64,000 bases of DNA, from positions 96,654 to 160,653 of the forward strand of contig NZ_FQVB01000008.1 of the NCBI RefSeq assembly GCF_900129305.1. The letters are read 5' to 3'. The position numbers were made by a program, and so were the translations under genes. Position 1 is the first letter of the stretch. Each line of letters begins with the position of its first letter. This DNA comes from Desulfacinum infernum DSM 9756 (GTDB lineage: Bacteria; Desulfobacterota; Syntrophobacteria; Syntrophobacterales; DSM-9756). Under the pieces are notes generated by a model that was given only the letters and a program-made list of their open reading frames with translations, was not told where the DNA came from and searched no databases. Positions 25,537 to 33,985 of the stretch are shown here, piece after piece.

Positions 25537-26250
25537 TCAGGGGATCCGTTTCAAGGCGCCGATGCGAAGATCGTGCAAGGGGATGAGAATGTCCGCCATC
25601 TTCCGGATCTTCTGGATGCTGTCGTAGGCGGCCAGGGCATCCGTGTGGACACCCGGGGTGACGGCGGGTCCCGTGTTGGGAAAATTCTTGTCGTTGCAGC
25701 AGAAGCCCGTGATGATCGCACGGCCCGCCGAGGTGTTCACCGCCACCGACTGGCCTCCCGGCGTATGGCCCGGTGTGAAGATGAGATCGATCCCGTCCCG
25801 GAAGGTGACATCGCCTCGAACGGTTTCCACCTTCAGTCCGTCCAGGAGGTCCGGGTAGTAGCGGTGGTCCAGGGGATGGGGGTTCTGGAAAAAGGCGTAC
25901 TCCTCTTCCTGGACGATGATGACGGCGTTGGGGCACTTGGCGTCGTTTTCGCAATGGTCGTTGTGGAGATGGGTGTGGATGATGACATCCACATCTTCGG
26001 GGCGCAGACCCGCCGATGCCAAGGCGTCTTCGAATTCCAGGATTTCCAGGTTGTACGTTTCGGCCACATGATCGGGCACCATGAACTCTTCCAGGCCCGT
26101 ATCCACCAGGATGGTTTCGTCGCCTCCTTCGATCACGAAGGCGTAGATGGGAATCCAGATCCGTTTGCCGTAGTCCTTGAGGTAGGTCATGATCCCCTGG
26201 TCCGTCTCATTGGCGCCCACAACCAGCGGTCGAATGGTGTACTCGCGCAT
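25537..26250 (-). CDS. Metallo-beta-lactamase-fold hydrolase, AHL-lactonase-like
   Basis: A 237-residue MBL-fold enzyme. The metal site VIIHTHLHNDHCENDAKCPN carries H-x-H-x-D-H. LIFTPGHTPGGQSV supplies the third metal His and ITGFCCNDKNF the bridging Asp position region. DETILVDTGLEE is the N-terminal strand. Overall layout and length match the AiiA/AttM N-acyl-homoserine-lactone lactonases, which hydrolyse quorum-sensing signals. The substrate is inference, since related MBL hydrolases act on other lactones or esters. It is separated from the upstream ExeA-like gene by a small TGTTCTG hairpin. Confidence 0.8.
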   Translation of the reverse strand: MREYTIRPLVVGANETDQGIMTYLKDYGKRIWIPIYAFVIEGGDETILVDTGLEEFMVPDHVAETYNLEILEFEDALASAGLRPEDVDVIIHTHLHNDHCENDAKCPNAVIIVQEEEYAFFQNPHPLDHRYYPDLLDGLKVETVRGDVTFRDGIDLIFTPGHTPGGQSVAVNTSAGRAIITGFCCNDKNFPNTGPAVTPGVHTDALAAYDSIQKIRKMADILIPLHDLRIGALKRIP

Positions 26251-26374
26251 GTCCGTCGTCTCCCGTCACGTGTTCGGTCTTCAAGAAATTCCCTTACATC
26301 GGACTGAAAACTACCTGTCACAGGTCATGTAAAAAGGCAAGTGTTCTGCCACCAGAACATGACGGTCGAGGTGG

Positions 26375-28144
26375 CTATGGAGTGCTCGGGGTCGGCCGGG
26401 TCTTGGATCGCTTGTTGAGGAGAAAGTCGATCACCTTGCCCGGGTCGGGCTGAGGCACCTCCTGGTCTGAGGGCTGGGCAAAGGTCGGAGGGCTGGGGGG
26501 GCTGCCCGCGGGGGCATTTCCTGCGGTTGTGCTCGGGGAGGGCCGCAAATCCACGTCCAGGGAGGCGCTCTCGGGGGATTGGGGGCCGGCGGGCGCCTGG
26601 CGTGCCATAACGGAAGGGATATCCACTGTGGAACCGGCCTTCGGGAGCTGGGAGTCTTTCGTGGCTCCTGGTGGGGCTGGAGCGGCATCGGGAAGTCTCT
26701 TCTTTTCCTCGGGCGCGGTTTGTGGAGGTTCGCGGGGCGTTTTCGCCACCCAGGCGGGCTTGGGATCCTCTTCCACCGGATGGCCCCTGCTGGATATGGG
26801 CGATCCTCCCGTCCCCGACAAGACCACGGGCTCAAGGGTCAGGCCTTCGGGCTTCGCGACGGTGAGAAGTCGCGCCAGGCGTGCCTTCTCCACGGGAGAG
26901 GGAGAGGGAGGGACACCCCGGAAGTCCGCTGGAAAAAGGAGAGGGGAGGGGTATGCGCTTCGGTTCAGGGAGGCAGGGGAACGAAAGAGGGGCTCGGTCT
27001 TTTGTGTGGAGGGCGGCGGCTCGTCCTCGGCGGGGAGTGCCTCCTTCCGGCCGGGGTCGGCGGGGGCCGCTCCGGTTTCCGGCAGGGGCAGGGGTTTCAG
27101 AATGCGCTGGCGGGGCGTATCGGCATCGGACGGCAAATCGTCTCGGGATGTGGTCGGCGCTGCCGGGGCGGTATGCGCCTCGTTGTCTTCCACGGTGGAA
27201 AAGAGAGCCGGAAGCCACGTCCGGGCCCAGAGCAGAATCTTTTGCTGCGCCGTTGGATTCCACAGGTAGAAGACGCCCGCCAGCACCGCGCAGGCCAGGA
27301 CCGCCGTCGCCCATGTCCAGGGCCTTCTCTTGCGCACACGCCCTTCCAGATCGTCCACCACCTCGCCGATGATGGCCGGGGTGATGGTCTTTCGGCCGTA
27401 TCCGAAGCCCGTGATGAGGGCGTTGTCGCAGATGATGTTGATCCGGCGAGGGATTCCCGCCGCCTCCTTCACAATCCGTTTGAGGGCCTTGTCCGTGAAA
27501 AGGGTTCTTTTTTCCACCTGCACCAGGGCCAGCCGATGCCGGATGTAGTCCAGGCTTTCTTCCCGGGTGAGAGGCTTCAGCTTGGTTCGGATGGCGATAC
27601 GCTGCTTGAGTTGGCGCAGCTGGTGGAGGTTGAGGATCCCTTCCAGTTCCGGCTGGCCGATCAGGATGATCTGGATCAGCTTGTCCTTGGTGCTTTCCAG
27701 GTTGGAGAGCATGCGGAGGTTTTCCAGCGTCTCCACCGGCATGTTTTGGGCTTCGTCGATGATGAGCACCACGTTCCAGCCTTCCTGGTACTGCTGGATG
27801 AGCTCCAGGTGCAGGTGGTGTACCAGCTCATAGGTGTCCACGTCCGGTGGGTCCAGGCCCAGCTCGCGGTAGATGGTCTTGAGGAGCCCCTTGAAGGAGA
27901 CGTTGGCATTGAAGACCAGAACCGTCTTGATCTTTTCCGGGTCGTATCGCTCCAGGTAGGTGCGGACGATGGTGGTTTTTCCCACGCCCACCTCCCCGGT
28001 GATGGTGATGAAGCCCTTGCGCTGTTCCACGCCGTAGACGATGGCGGCCAGCGCCTCCTTGTGGCTGGGGCTCAGGTAGAGGAAGTCCGGATCGGGGGTG
28101 ATGTGAAAGGGCTCCGCCCGGAGCCCGTAGAAATCGAGATACAT
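26375..28144 (-). CDS. ExeA/GspA-type AAA ATPase with transmembrane segment and Pro-rich tail
   Basis: A 589-residue protein. MYLDFYGLRAEPFHITPDPD is the typical ExeA opening. Walker A is GEVGVGKTT (residues 50-57) and Walker B VVLIIDEAQNMPVETLENLR. The AAA lid follows with GIPRRINIICDNALITGFGY. One predicted membrane segment (about 275-298, WTWATAVLACAVLAGVFYLW) is followed by about 290 residues rich in Pro, Ala and Ser. ExeA partners with ExeB to insert secretins through peptidoglycan, but no ExeB or secretin gene is nearby, and the tail shows no peptidoglycan-binding motif I recognise. ATG 28142-28144 is chosen at the conserved start. Confidence 0.85.
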   Translation of the reverse strand: MYLDFYGLRAEPFHITPDPDFLYLSPSHKEALAAIVYGVEQRKGFITITGEVGVGKTTIVRTYLERYDPEKIKTVLVFNANVSFKGLLKTIYRELGLDPPDVDTYELVHHLHLELIQQYQEGWNVVLIIDEAQNMPVETLENLRMLSNLESTKDKLIQIILIGQPELEGILNLHQLRQLKQRIAIRTKLKPLTREESLDYIRHRLALVQVEKRTLFTDKALKRIVKEAAGIPRRINIICDNALITGFGYGRKTITPAIIGEVVDDLEGRVRKRRPWTWATAVLACAVLAGVFYLWNPTAQQKILLWARTWLPALFSTVEDNEAHTAPAAPTTSRDDLPSDADTPRQRILKPLPLPETGAAPADPGRKEALPAEDEPPPSTQKTEPLFRSPASLNRSAYPSPLLFPADFRGVPPSPSPVEKARLARLLTVAKPEGLTLEPVVLSGTGGSPISSRGHPVEEDPKPAWVAKTPREPPQTAPEEKKRLPDAAPAPPGATKDSQLPKAGSTVDIPSVMARQAPAGPQSPESASLDVDLRPSPSTTAGNAPAGSPPSPPTFAQPSDQEVPQPDPGKVIDFLLNKRSKTRPTPSTP

Positions 28145-28211
28145 GCGACGAACCCTTTCGCCGTGGCGGGTCTCGAATCGGAAGCGGTGAAGGCTTCTCA
28201 GATGCCGATCT

Positions 28212-29195
28212 CTAAAGCAGCTGTTTGATGGCCTCGAGAACAGGATTCCTTTCTTCCGTCGTGGGAACGTCTTCCGGGCGCAAAGTCCCCAGGGCCTTGC
28301 GCACGCAGTCGTATTGCTCCCATCCCTTGAGTTGGTAGTCCAGATCCACCTGGGTCCACTTGGGATGGCCGGTGCGGATGAGCCAGTCCATGTTCTGTTT
28401 GAGAATTCGAGCGAATCGGCCCACATGGCCGCAGTTGGCCCGGCGGTAGTTGAAGGTGACCAGCACGGCCTTGACCGCTGCCGTGGGAACGTCCTCCTTC
28501 TGCCACACATAGGTGCCGGCGGGGATCACCGCGTTGGGGTAGAATTCCAAGATGTCCTTGTTCCGGATGGGAATCACCCTCAGGTCGTCCCCGGCCCCGA
28601 TGTTTTCGGAAAAGAGCTTGACCGGGTACCCCGCCACATAGAACATGGCGTCCAGTTCCCCGTCCTTGATCTTCTGAAGGGCCTCGTCCGTTCCCACCGG
28701 AACCGTTTGGGAAGGCTTGATCTGGGAGATTTCAAAGAGGAGCTTGGCGGTGAGGTAGGTCCCGCTGCCCTCCTTGCCGATGGCCACCCGTTTGCCTTCC
28801 AGGTCGTCGAAGTCAGTGAGGTCCGAGCGGCCCACCAGGTGGATTTCTTCATTGTAGAGCGGAAAGACCATCTTGATCTTCCGGGCCATGCGCTTGAGGA
28901 CCGGGTCCGTGTGGACCTTGGCCACGAAGGCGAGCACATCGGACTGAACGATGCCCAGCTGCACCCCGGGTCGCTTGAAGACGGCGTAGACGTTTTCCAC
29001 GGACCCGTTGGAGTTGTAGACTTTCAGATCGATGCCGTGGGACCGCATGAGCTGGCGCAGGTTGAGGCCGAACTGGTAGTAGGTGCCCTTGGGGCCTCCG
29101 GTCACGATGCCCAGCTCCACCGCGTGGGCATGCGGGACCGTTCCTGCGGTCCAGAGAACCAAGGCCATGGCCAGGAAGAACGCTCTTTTTCTCAT
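28212..29195 (-). CDS. TAXI-family TRAP transporter solute receptor
   Basis: A 327-residue periplasmic binding protein with a signal peptide (MRKRAFFLAMALVLWTAGTV, cleavage after HAHA). Domain start LGIVTGGPKGTYYQFGLNL is the TAXI hallmark, followed by SVENVYAVFKRPGVQLGIVQ, GKRVAIGKEGSGTYLTAKLL and DAMFYVAGYPVKLF. It delivers an unknown anionic solute to a TRAP permease, but no DctQM-type or 4TM-12TM permease lies beside it. AAGGAG precedes the ATG. The downstream ExeA-like gene is in the same direction, 67 bases away. Confidence 0.88.
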   Translation of the reverse strand: MRKRAFFLAMALVLWTAGTVPHAHAVELGIVTGGPKGTYYQFGLNLRQLMRSHGIDLKVYNSNGSVENVYAVFKRPGVQLGIVQSDVLAFVAKVHTDPVLKRMARKIKMVFPLYNEEIHLVGRSDLTDFDDLEGKRVAIGKEGSGTYLTAKLLFEISQIKPSQTVPVGTDEALQKIKDGELDAMFYVAGYPVKLFSENIGAGDDLRVIPIRNKDILEFYPNAVIPAGTYVWQKEDVPTAAVKAVLVTFNYRRANCGHVGRFARILKQNMDWLIRTGHPKWTQVDLDYQLKGWEQYDCVRKALGTLRPEDVPTTEERNPVLEAIKQLL

Positions 29196-29379
29196 GTGGG
29201 CACTCCTTTCTTTGTCAGGAAGGACAAGACGGCACCTTCGGAAGGTCTTTCGGGCAACAGGTCGTTGCAGACACGGGTCACGCCGGGGTCGAAGGATAGT
29301 CGGCCGGGCGCCGAGGCATTTTCCCCTCTTCTATCAGATACCGCCGCGTCCCGCAACGTTCGGGCGGGGGGAAATGTGC

Positions 29380-29408
29380 TTGCTGATCCTTGGACGGGTG
29401 GCTAGAAT
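29380..29408 (+). promoter_or_regulatory. ispG promoter candidate
   Basis: TTGCTG, 17 bases, TAGAAT. A start near 29415 lies downstream of the ATG at 29374 and upstream of the TTG at 29434, so it bears on the choice of ispG start codon. Confidence 0.5.
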
Positions 29409-29433
29409 TTCGGGAAAAAACCTGGAGGTCCTG

Positions 29434-30519
29434 TTGACACCGCTCAAGCCCCGACGACCGACCCGCCGGATTCATATCGGCCACGTCCCCATCGGGGGCG
29501 GCGCTCCCATCGTCGTGCAGTCCATGACCAACACGGACACCCGGGATGCCGGGGCCACCATCGCCCAGATCCGGCGGCTGGAGCGGGCCGGGTGCGAAGT
29601 GGTGCGCGTGGCCGTCCCGGACCGGGAAGCGGTGGAACGCCTGGCCGAGATCAAGGCTTCCGTGTCGGTTCCCCTGGTGGCGGACATCCACTTCGACTAC
29701 CGGCTGGCCCTGGGGGCGCTGCGCGCCGGAGTGGACGGCCTGCGTCTCAATCCGGGAAACATCGGGGGTGCGGACAAGGTGCGCCGGGTGGCGGAGGAGG
29801 CCAAGGCGCGGCAGGTGCCCATCCGGATCGGCGTCAACAGCGGATCCCTGGAAAAAGACCTGTTGACCCGATACGGAAGTCCCACGGCGGAGGCCATGGT
29901 GGAAAGCGCCCTGCGCCACATGGAGCTGCTCCAGGACCACGGCTTCGACCTCATCAAGGTGTCGCTGAAATCCTCCGATGTGCTCACCACCCTTTCGGCC
30001 TACCGGCTGTTGGCGCAAAAGACCGACGTGCCGCTCCACCTGGGGGTGACGGAGGCGGGAACGCCCGTGCAGGGGGCGATCAAGTCGGCCCTGGGCATCG
30101 GACTGCTCCTGGCCGAAGGAATCGGCGACACCATCCGGGTGTCGGTCACGGGGGATCCCGAAGAGGAGATGCCCATCGCCTACGGCATCCTCCGCGCTCT
30201 GGGCCTCCGACGCCGCGGAGTGGAGATCATCAGCTGCCCCACCTGCGGCCGCACCGAATGGGACCTGATCCCCTTGACCCAAAAGGTGGAAAAGCTGGTG
30301 AGCGGGGTGGCGACCCCCCTGACGGTGGCCATCATGGGCTGCGTGGTCAACGGCCCCGGGGAAGCCCGGGAAGCGGACGTGGGGATCGCCGGGGGCAGAG
30401 GTACCGGCATTCTTTTCAAGAAGGGGCGCCGGGTTAGGAAACTGCCCCAGGAAGGGCTGCTGGAAGCGCTGCTGGACGAAATCGAGGCCATGACCGGGGA
30501 GTCCGTGCCCCGGTCGTGA
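29434..30519 (+). CDS. ispG: 4-hydroxy-3-methylbut-2-enyl-diphosphate synthase (IspG)
   Basis: A [4Fe-4S] enzyme of the MEP isoprenoid pathway converting MEcPP to HMBPP. The 361-residue protein has PIVVQSMTNTDTRDAGATI, LVADIHFDYRLALGAL, LRLNPGNIGGADKVRRV and the cluster ligands in EIISCPTCGRTEWDL and MGCVVNGPGEAREAD. The start is proposed as TTG 29434, five bases after GGAGG and behind the promoter at 29380. An in-frame ATG at 29374 would give 381 residues but lies upstream of the predicted transcription start. The next gene, rel, starts 20 bases after the stop. Confidence 0.95.
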   Translation: MTPLKPRRPTRRIHIGHVPIGGGAPIVVQSMTNTDTRDAGATIAQIRRLERAGCEVVRVAVPDREAVERLAEIKASVSVPLVADIHFDYRLALGALRAGVDGLRLNPGNIGGADKVRRVAEEAKARQVPIRIGVNSGSLEKDLLTRYGSPTAEAMVESALRHMELLQDHGFDLIKVSLKSSDVLTTLSAYRLLAQKTDVPLHLGVTEAGTPVQGAIKSALGIGLLLAEGIGDTIRVSVTGDPEEEMPIAYGILRALGLRRRGVEIISCPTCGRTEWDLIPLTQKVEKLVSGVATPLTVAIMGCVVNGPGEAREADVGIAGGRGTGILFKKGRRVRKLPQEGLLEALLDEIEAMTGESVPRS

Positions 30520-30538
30520 CGGGGGAGAGGAAGGCACG

Positions 30539-32683
30539 GTGGAGTACTTCCAGATCGAGGATCGGGTGTTGGGCTATTTTCCCCAAGCGGATGTGGACCT
30601 GCTGAGGCGCGCCTATGCCTTCTGCGCCAAGGTGCACGGGGGCGCGGCCCGCTTTCCCCGGGAGCCCTACCTGGAACACCACCTGGAAGTGGCCGGGCTC
30701 ATGGCCCGCCTCCACATGGACGACCGGACCATCGCCGCGGCCTTTCTGCACGACTGCCTGGACGGCGACCGGGCGGACGAGAGCGCGGTGCGGGAGCTTT
30801 TCGGAGCCCAGGTGGCCCACATTGTTTCGGGAGTCCGAAAGATTTCCCGGTTCCGGCTGGAAGATGGCAAGGAAAAACAGGCGGAAGTGCTCCGCAAGAT
30901 GATTCTCGCCATGACCCGGGATGTGCGGGTGATCCTCATCCGCCTGGCGGACATTCTCCACGACGTGCGGGTGCTGGATCGGTTCCCGGAGAAGAGGCGG
31001 AGCATCACCGCCCGCGAAGCCCTGGAGATCTACGCGCCGCTGGCCAGCCGATTGGGCATCGACTGGATGAAAGTGGAGCTGGAAGATCACGGCTTTCGGT
31101 TCCTCTACCCGGAGGAGTTCGCCGGCTTGAAAAGCCAGGTGGCCAAGACCCAGGAGGAACGCCGGGGATACATCGAAGAAGTGCGCCGGATCCTCACCGA
31201 AAAACTTCGGGAAAACGGTCTTTCGGGAAGAATCCTCGGGCGTCCCAAGCACCTCTACAGCATCTACAAAAAGATGGTCAGCCAGAACCTGGACCTGGAC
31301 CGCATCTACGATCTCATCGCCTTTCGCATCATTGTGGACACCGTTCCCGCCTGCTATGAGGCCCTGGCGGTGGTGCACGCCACGTGGGAACCCGTTCCGG
31401 GCCGCTACAAGGATTACATCGCCAAGCCCAAACCCAACATGTACCAGTCTCTGCACACCACGGTCGTCGGCCCCCACGGGGAGCGCATGGAGGTCCAGAT
31501 CCGCACCGAGGAGATGGATCGGGTGGCCAACGAGGGCATCGCGGCCCACTGGCTCTACAAGGAAGGCCGACCCCTGGAAGGCGTGGACAGCCAGGAGACG
31601 GAACGGTTTTCGTGGCTTCGGCAGCTTCTGGAACCCGAACGGGGCTGGCGGGATCCCAAGAGCTTCTTCGAAGGCCTGGAGCTGGATCTCTATCCGGACG
31701 AGGTTTTCGTCTTCTCTCCCCAGGGGGACATCAAGGTGCTTCCCAAGGGGTCCACTCCCATCGATTTCGCCTACGCCATCCACTCGGAGGTAGGGCACCG
31801 GTGCGTGGGCGCCCGGGTGAACGGAAAGATCGTTCCCCTGCGCACGGAACTCCAGAACGGCGACAGCGTGGAGATCATCACCGCCGCCAAGCACAAGCCC
31901 AGCAAGGACTGGCTCAACTTCGTCAAGACCGGCAAGGCCCGGAGCCGCATCCGCCACTGGATCAAGGCCGAGGAACGGGACCGGTCCATCGCCATGGGCC
32001 GGGAGATATGCGAGCGGGAATTCAAAAAAAGGGGTCTCAACTTCAACCACTACATCAATTCGCCGGAGCTGGCCGAGGTGGCCCGCCAGTTCTCCCTGAA
32101 GACCGTGGACGATCTCCTGGCCAGCGTGGGCTACAAGAAGGTCTCCCCGGTGCAGCTCATCGGCCGGTTGCCCCTGCCGGAGGCGGAGGAGCCGCCCGAT
32201 GAGGAGCGGATGCCGGAGCGCCGAAAGCCCAGCAAGCCGGACGAGGGCATCCGGGTCCAGGGCGTGGACGATGTGCTCTTCCGCATGGCCAAGTGCTGCA
32301 ATCCGCTCCCCGGAGAACCCATCGTGGGCTACATCACCCGGGGCCGCGGCGTGACCATCCATCGAAAATCGTGCAGGAATGCGGGCGAAGAAGGCGACGA
32401 GCGGCGCATCGACGTGCAGTGGGATACCGGCGAGGCCCAGACCTATCCCGTGGACATCAAGGTGATCTACGACGGCGACCGGGCCACCTTCGGCCTGCTC
32501 AGCAACGTGCTGGGCCAGATGGACGCCGCGGTAAACGACTTCCAGATCACCCGAACCCCCAACGGCCTGGCCCAATGCCGCCTCAGCATCGAGGTGCGAG
32601 ACAGCGAGCATCTCAGCCGGGTGATCACCGCCCTTCGCAACGAAAAGAGCGTCTTCCAGGTGATCCGCAGCAGCGACGGATAG
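30539..32683 (+). CDS. rel: Bifunctional-type (p)ppGpp synthetase/hydrolase Rel
   Basis: A 714-residue RelA/SpoT homologue controlling the stringent response. Domains in order: HD hydrolase (about 20-180), synthetase with GRYKDYIAKPKPNMYQSLHT and EVQIRTEEMDRVANEGIAAH (about 230-345), TGS with DEVFVFSPQGDIKVLPKGST (about 385-450), a Cys-containing region with RMAKCCNPLPGEPIVGYIT, and a C-terminal ACT domain. The hydrolase HDxxED motif is altered: H71-D72-C-L-D75-G76, so the last two positions are Asp-Gly instead of Glu-Asp. The start is GTG behind GAGAGGAAGG. It shares a short spacer with ispG. Confidence 0.95.
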   Translation: MEYFQIEDRVLGYFPQADVDLLRRAYAFCAKVHGGAARFPREPYLEHHLEVAGLMARLHMDDRTIAAAFLHDCLDGDRADESAVRELFGAQVAHIVSGVRKISRFRLEDGKEKQAEVLRKMILAMTRDVRVILIRLADILHDVRVLDRFPEKRRSITAREALEIYAPLASRLGIDWMKVELEDHGFRFLYPEEFAGLKSQVAKTQEERRGYIEEVRRILTEKLRENGLSGRILGRPKHLYSIYKKMVSQNLDLDRIYDLIAFRIIVDTVPACYEALAVVHATWEPVPGRYKDYIAKPKPNMYQSLHTTVVGPHGERMEVQIRTEEMDRVANEGIAAHWLYKEGRPLEGVDSQETERFSWLRQLLEPERGWRDPKSFFEGLELDLYPDEVFVFSPQGDIKVLPKGSTPIDFAYAIHSEVGHRCVGARVNGKIVPLRTELQNGDSVEIITAAKHKPSKDWLNFVKTGKARSRIRHWIKAEERDRSIAMGREICEREFKKRGLNFNHYINSPELAEVARQFSLKTVDDLLASVGYKKVSPVQLIGRLPLPEAEEPPDEERMPERRKPSKPDEGIRVQGVDDVLFRMAKCCNPLPGEPIVGYITRGRGVTIHRKSCRNAGEEGDERRIDVQWDTGEAQTYPVDIKVIYDGDRATFGLLSNVLGQMDAAVNDFQITRTPNGLAQCRLSIEVRDSEHLSRVITALRNEKSVFQVIRSSDG

Positions 32684-32758
32684 ATGGAGTGAAGGGGGGC
32701 GGGGGGGATTGGCCCACAACCGAGGACTGAAAACCGACAACCCTCACCCGCAAACCAA

Positions 32759-32789
32759 CAAAAAAACCCCTCCGATTCGGAAGGGGTTT
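32759..32789 (-). terminator. Rho-independent terminator of rpmB
   Basis: AAACCCC pairs with GGGGTTT, with TCCGA/TCGGA and a one-base bulge above. On the minus strand it is followed by a run of seven T. It lies between convergent rel and rpmB; the rightward T-run is poor. Confidence 0.75.
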
Positions 32790-32820
32790 CGTTGTTTCAA
32801 CACACCGAGGTGAGGGCGCC

Positions 32821-33015
32821 TCAGGCCGGCTTTACCACCATGCCCGAACGGATGCAGCGCGTGCAGGCGCGGACCCGGCGCACGGTCCCGTCCTTGCCCA
32901 CATGGCGGACCCGCTGCAGATTGGGATACCAGGTGCGCTTGGTCTTGTTGTTGGCGTGGCTCACATTATGGCCCACATGAGGCGTCTTCCCACAGAATTC
33001 GCATTTTCGGCTCAT
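32821..33015 (-). CDS. rpmB: 50S ribosomal protein L28
   Basis: A 64-residue L28 of the zinc-binding (C+) type, with C-x2-C in [20 protein letters not shown] and a second pair in [30 protein letters not shown] is the family core. The start is the ATG at 33013-33015 with AAAGGAA upstream; the frame continues further upstream without support. It is monocistronic, ending in a strong terminator. Confidence 0.97.
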   Translation of the reverse strand: MSRKCEFCGKTPHVGHNVSHANNKTKRTWYPNLQRVRHVGKDGTVRRVRACTRCIRSGMVVKPA

Positions 33016-33154
33016 GGTTGTGTTCCTTTCCGCAGTCTTTTCGATAACCCGCTGAATATGCAATATTTTTTCGCATGGCGCGATTCGCTCTCAACGAATC
33101 GCTTTTGTTAGCACACCCCGCGGCCCATCGCAAGGGGTTTTTGAGATGTCGGGT

Positions 33155-33243
33155 CGGAGCTGGCAGCTGGCAGCTGTCAGTTATCAGCTGTCAGCTATCA
33201 GCTATCAGCTATCAGCTGTCAGCTTTCAGTCTTCAGTTGTCCT
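33155..33243. repeat. Heptamer array (e)
   Basis: CAGCTGT/CAGCTAT-type 7-bp units only, without the hairpin or the GTGAnnn block, in the divergent spacer between rpmB and the coiled-coil gene. Confidence 0.8.
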
Positions 33244-33274
33244 GCAACGGTTGCGGCGAGGATCGCCTTCTTGG

Positions 33275-33300
33275 GTAGGGGCGGGGTTTATCCCCGCCCG
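33275..33300. repeat. Short G+C palindrome
   Basis: GTAGGGGCGGGGTTTATCCC plus CGCCC, identical in core to the copies at 8384, 15228, 48255 and 55627. Confidence 0.65.
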
Positions 33301-33351
33301 CTGTCAGCCCCGATGCGCCCGACGCTTCCGCCCTGCCCAGACCCCATCATC

Positions 33352-33380
33352 TTGCCGGAACTTGTGGTGCATGCTATAGA
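33352..33380 (+). promoter_or_regulatory. Promoter candidate for the coiled-coil gene
   Basis: TTGCCG, 17 bases, TATAGA, 50 bases before the ATG at 33431. Confidence 0.5.
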
Positions 33381-33430
33381 CTTGAATACTGGTTCATCGC
33401 TCTTCGGACGGGTCTTCCCGGGAGGCACCC

Positions 33431-33985
33431 ATGGCCGTATCCCATCAAATAGACGACGCCCTTCTGGAGCAAAAGATCGCCGCCATCGTGCAGCAGATCC
33501 TGCAAAGGGAAGCCGACGGCCTCTTCGCCGAAAAGATCGCCGCCTTCGTTAAGGAAAACGAACGCCGTTCCAGGGAACTTTCGCTCATGGAGCGCATCGT
33601 CCGCGTGGAAGAGGAACTCAAATCCCTTCGAGAGATCGAGGCGGCGCGGTTCGACGCGGCGGAAAAGCGCTTCGAAGTGATCGACCAACGCTTCGAAGCC
33701 CTCCAGCGGGAGATGGCCGCCCGCTTTGAGGCCATGGACCAACGCTTTGAGGCCATGGAAAAGCGGTTTGAAGCCATGGACCAGCGCTTCGAAGCGCTCC
33801 AGCGGGAGATGGCCGCCCGCTTTGAGGCCATGGACCAACGCTTTGTGGCCGTGGAACAGCGGTTTGAAGCTATGGACCAACGCTTTGTGGCCATGGACAA
33901 GCGCTTCCTCACGCTCCAATGGACCATGGGGATCGGATTTTCCTTCCTCACCCTCCTCATGGGCCTCCTCAAGTTCTGGCCCTAA
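33431..33985 (+). CDS. Coiled-coil protein with C-terminal membrane anchor
   Basis: A 184-residue protein. Residues 1-60 are mixed helix (AVSHQIDDALLEQKIAAIVQ). Residues 70-160 are nearly pure heptad repeats built on RFEAMDQ/RFEALQR, encoded by 21-bp DNA repeats. The last 20 residues (TMGIGFSFLTLLMGLLKFWP) form one membrane helix. This matches the general look of DUF1640-like or MCU-regulator-like bacterial coiled-coil proteins, but the family is uncertain. It probably oligomerises at the inner membrane. The 3' end overlaps the convergent flavoprotein gene by four bases. Confidence 0.75.
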   Translation: MAVSHQIDDALLEQKIAAIVQQILQREADGLFAEKIAAFVKENERRSRELSLMERIVRVEEELKSLREIEAARFDAAEKRFEVIDQRFEALQREMAARFEAMDQRFEAMEKRFEAMDQRFEALQREMAARFEAMDQRFVAVEQRFEAMDQRFVAMDKRFLTLQWTMGIGFSFLTLLMGLLKFWP

